From assembly GCA_003550275.1 (NCBI GenBank), contig QXCW01000002.1, positions 3,285,501 through 3,349,500 of the forward strand: DNA of 64,000 nucleotides. The letters are read 5' to 3'. This DNA comes from Flavobacteriaceae bacterium MAR_2010_72. Its GTDB lineage: Bacteria > Bacteroidota > Bacteroidia > Flavobacteriales > Flavobacteriaceae. The notes beneath the pieces were generated by a model. It did not search any database, was not told where the DNA came from, and saw nothing but the letters and a program-made list of their open reading frames with translations. Below are positions 62,083 to 64,000 of this stretch, one piece after another (the stretch's first letter is position 1; every line of letters begins with the position of its first letter). The position numbers and the translations under genes were made by a program.

Positions 62083-64000
62083 ATGTTCAATTTACAATTC
62101 ATAAAAAATATTATTGTTCCTTTTGTTTGTGTGATGTCGTTTTGGCTTCATGCTCAAAATTCAGAATTGAATCCTGTATCAAAAAACTCTGGTTATTGGC
62201 AACAGCACGTTGATTATACCATGGAAATTGATATGGATGTTAATTCCTATCGATATAATGGGACACAAAAATTGGTGTACACTAATAATTCGCCAGATGT
62301 TTTAAATCGCGTTTTTTACCATTTATATCCAAATGCTTTTCAGCCAGGTAGCGAGATGGATGCGCGCTTGCATACCATCGCAGACCCAGATAGAAGAATG
62401 GTTAACAATCTTGGAACAAAAGAAATCCCCATTTATGAAAGCAGGATAGCCAAATTAAAACCTAATGAAATTGGTTATATAAATGTCACTTCACTAAAAC
62501 AAAACGGAGCTGTTCTCAACTATAAAACCGTTGGCACAATTTTGGAAGTTGAACTTGAGGCGCCTATTAAACCGGGCGAACAAACCACTTTTGATATGGT
62601 TTTTAATGCCCAGGTACCCATACAGATTAGGCGCTCAGGAAGAAACAATAAAGAAGGCATCGCTTTGTCTATGGCACAATGGTATCCTAAATTAGCCGAA
62701 TACGATACCGAGGGCTGGCACACCAATCCATATATAGCTAGAGAGTTTTATGGGGTTTGGGGCGATTTTGATGTTAAAATATCAATTGACAAAGACTATA
62801 TTTTAGGAGGAACTGGGTATTTGCAAAATCCCAATGAAATAGGATATGGATATGAAACAGGTCCTGTAAATCGTCCAAAGGGAAAGAAACTTACTTGGCA
62901 TTTTAAGGCGCCTAATGTACATGACTTTTCTTGGGCTGCCGATCCTGATTATCGTCATGATACGCTTCAAGTTCCAGATGGTCCTTTATTACACTTTTTG
63001 TATAAAAAAACAATGTCCTCAAAGAAATTGGAGAATTGGAAAAACTTACAACCAAAAACCGCTGAATTAATTCAATATTACAGTAGTCTTATTGGTACAT
63101 ACCCTTATCAACAATATTCAGTTATACAGGCTGGTGATGGAGGAATGGAATACAACATGTGTACATTTGTTTATGGAGAAGGGTCATTTAAAGGATTGTT
63201 TTATGGTGTTATCGCCCATGAAATGGCCCATGTTTGGTTTCAGTTTATTTTAGCCAATAATGAGTCCAAACATCCTTGGATGGACGAGGGCTTTGCAACT
63301 TATATTGAATACAAGGCTTTAAATGAATTGTTTAACGAAACAGCTTCAAATCCATGGGAAAAATCATATAGCGCCTATGATTATATTGTGAAATCTGGCT
63401 TTGAACAAGCACAAACAACCCACTCAGACGCCTACAATTATAATATTTCTTATTCAGTAGCATCCTATTATAAAGGGGCTTTATTTTTAACACAATTGGG
63501 CTACATTATCGGTGAAACTAATTTGGATAACACTTTAAAAAATTACTCTTCAGAATGGAAATTTAAACACCCAAGTCCGAATGATTTTATTAGGGTTGCA
63601 GAAAAAACCTCTGGTTTGGAATTGGATTGGTATCTTATGAATTGGGTTCAAACCACAAATACAATTGACTATGGCGTCCTTTCTATAGGTGAAAATGGTG
63701 ATTCAACAAAAATTGTACTTGAACGCAATGGCCTCATGCCGATGCCGCTCGATATAGAAATAGAGCTCACCAATGGAACCAAACAATTACTCTACATCCC
63801 TTTGCGTGATATGCGAGGACACAAACCGCTTTCCAACGAAACGCTCGTGTTAAAAGATTGGATTTGGGCATACCCTTCGTATAGCTTTACAATTGATGTT
63901 CAAAAAGAACAGATAAAATCGATAACAATAGACCCTAAAGGGTTAATGGCTGATGTTAATAAAGAAAACAATAAAAAACTACTCATCGATAAGTCAGAAT
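62083..64000 (+). CDS. M1-family zinc aminopeptidase (3' part missing)
   Basis: The frame is open from the ATG at 62083 to the window edge, 639 codons. A signal peptide (about 1-24, ending LHA) is present. Metallopeptidase motifs are GGMEYN (353-358) and HEMAH (379-383) with the third zinc ligand Glu402 18 residues on (WMDEGFATY). These enzymes remove N-terminal residues from peptides. The zinc-site geometry is typical of M1; a periplasmic or surface location follows from the signal. The C-terminal domain continues outside the window, so the true length is unknown. Confidence 0.93.
   Translation, partial: MFNLQFIKNIIVPFVCVMSFWLHAQNSELNPVSKNSGYWQQHVDYTMEIDMDVNSYRYNGTQKLVYTNNSPDVLNRVFYHLYPNAFQPGSEMDARLHTIADPDRRMVNNLGTKEIPIYESRIAKLKPNEIGYINVTSLKQNGAVLNYKTVGTILEVELEAPIKPGEQTTFDMVFNAQVPIQIRRSGRNNKEGIALSMAQWYPKLAEYDTEGWHTNPYIAREFYGVWGDFDVKISIDKDYILGGTGYLQNPNEIGYGYETGPVNRPKGKKLTWHFKAPNVHDFSWAADPDYRHDTLQVPDGPLLHFLYKKTMSSKKLENWKNLQPKTAELIQYYSSLIGTYPYQQYSVIQAGDGGMEYNMCTFVYGEGSFKGLFYGVIAHEMAHVWFQFILANNESKHPWMDEGFATYIEYKALNELFNETASNPWEKSYSAYDYIVKSGFEQAQTTHSDAYNYNISYSVASYYKGALFLTQLGYIIGETNLDNTLKNYSSEWKFKHPSPNDFIRVAEKTSGLELDWYLMNWVQTTNTIDYGVLSIGENGDSTKIVLERNGLMPMPLDIEIELTNGTKQLLYIPLRDMRGHKPLSNETLVLKDWIWAYPSYSFTIDVQKEQIKSITIDPKGLMADVNKENNKKLLIDKSE

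Noticed and set aside
1-64000. CRISPR array, insertion sequence, prophage or restriction-modification genes
   Set aside because: No regularly spaced repeats, transposase, integrase or phage structural motifs were seen; the repeated elements found are the permease leaders, palindromes and spacers described above.

Overview
The window is ordinary chromosome from a member of the Bacteroidota, most likely Flavobacteriaceae. The evidence is AT-rich DNA, Bacteroidota-type -7 boxes (TAnnTTTG) close to several starts, almost no Shine-Dalgarno sequences, a PID-CTERM-type small protein, a DUF2024 gene, an OMP beta-barrel receptor with a carboxypeptidase-like N-terminal domain, and the gene order pdxA / DUF177 / rpmF / fabH / accB / accC. 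I saw no rRNA, CRISPR array, transposase or phage gene. One tRNA gene is present.

Layout. 1-2.4 kb (minus): a truncated lipoprotein gene, an Fe-S-type uracil-DNA glycosylase, rsmI and an unknown coiled-coil protein. 2.5-6.9 kb (plus): tdk-alr, mscL, asd and an orphan ABC ATPase. 6.9-14.3 kb (minus): a GreA/B-like protein, mtgA, an FAD oxidoreductase, then accC-accB-fabH-rpmF-DUF177-pdxA. 14.4-19.8 kb: ribE, a PID-CTERM mini-protein, a 705-bp gap holding a gene remnant, glgA-glgC, and a three-gene cluster (CPVC thioredoxin-like protein, DUF2024 protein, MarR-type regulator) in which every gene is preceded by the same palindrome.

19.8-41.5 kb is the most remarkable part. It is a ten-gene, about 19-kb leftward operon: HlyD-type adaptor, ATPase, six successive paralogous double-FtsX (MacB-like) permeases of about 800 residues, a second divergent ATPase and a TolC-type outer-membrane protein. 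Divergent from it is a sigma-54-dependent NtrC-type response regulator overlapping its histidine kinase. The shared control region carries two 21-bp repeats at 22-bp spacing, with a plausible sigma-54 -24/-12 element in front of the adaptor. Five of the six permeases share a near-identical 16-nt leader touching the start codon. I read this as a tripartite efflux or envelope-stress system with interchangeable permease modules. Its substrate cannot be told from sequence.

41.7-52.1 kb is housekeeping: tRNA-Met(CAU), mce, rbfA, a LolC/E-like permease, dusB, an M28-PDZ peptidase, a TolB-like lipoprotein, an outer-membrane beta-barrel receptor, lepA and an overlooked 49-residue membrane protein. 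52.2-59.4 kb is an ion-transport block: CPA-type antiporter with TrkA-N domain, two-domain universal stress protein, SulP transporter with an unrecognised C-terminal domain, SLC13 transporter with TrkA-C domains, and DUF202. 59.6-64 kb (plus) is a degradative run: metallo-beta-lactamase-fold hydrolase, subtilisin-like lipoprotein protease with a large insertion, and an M1 aminopeptidase cut by the window edge.
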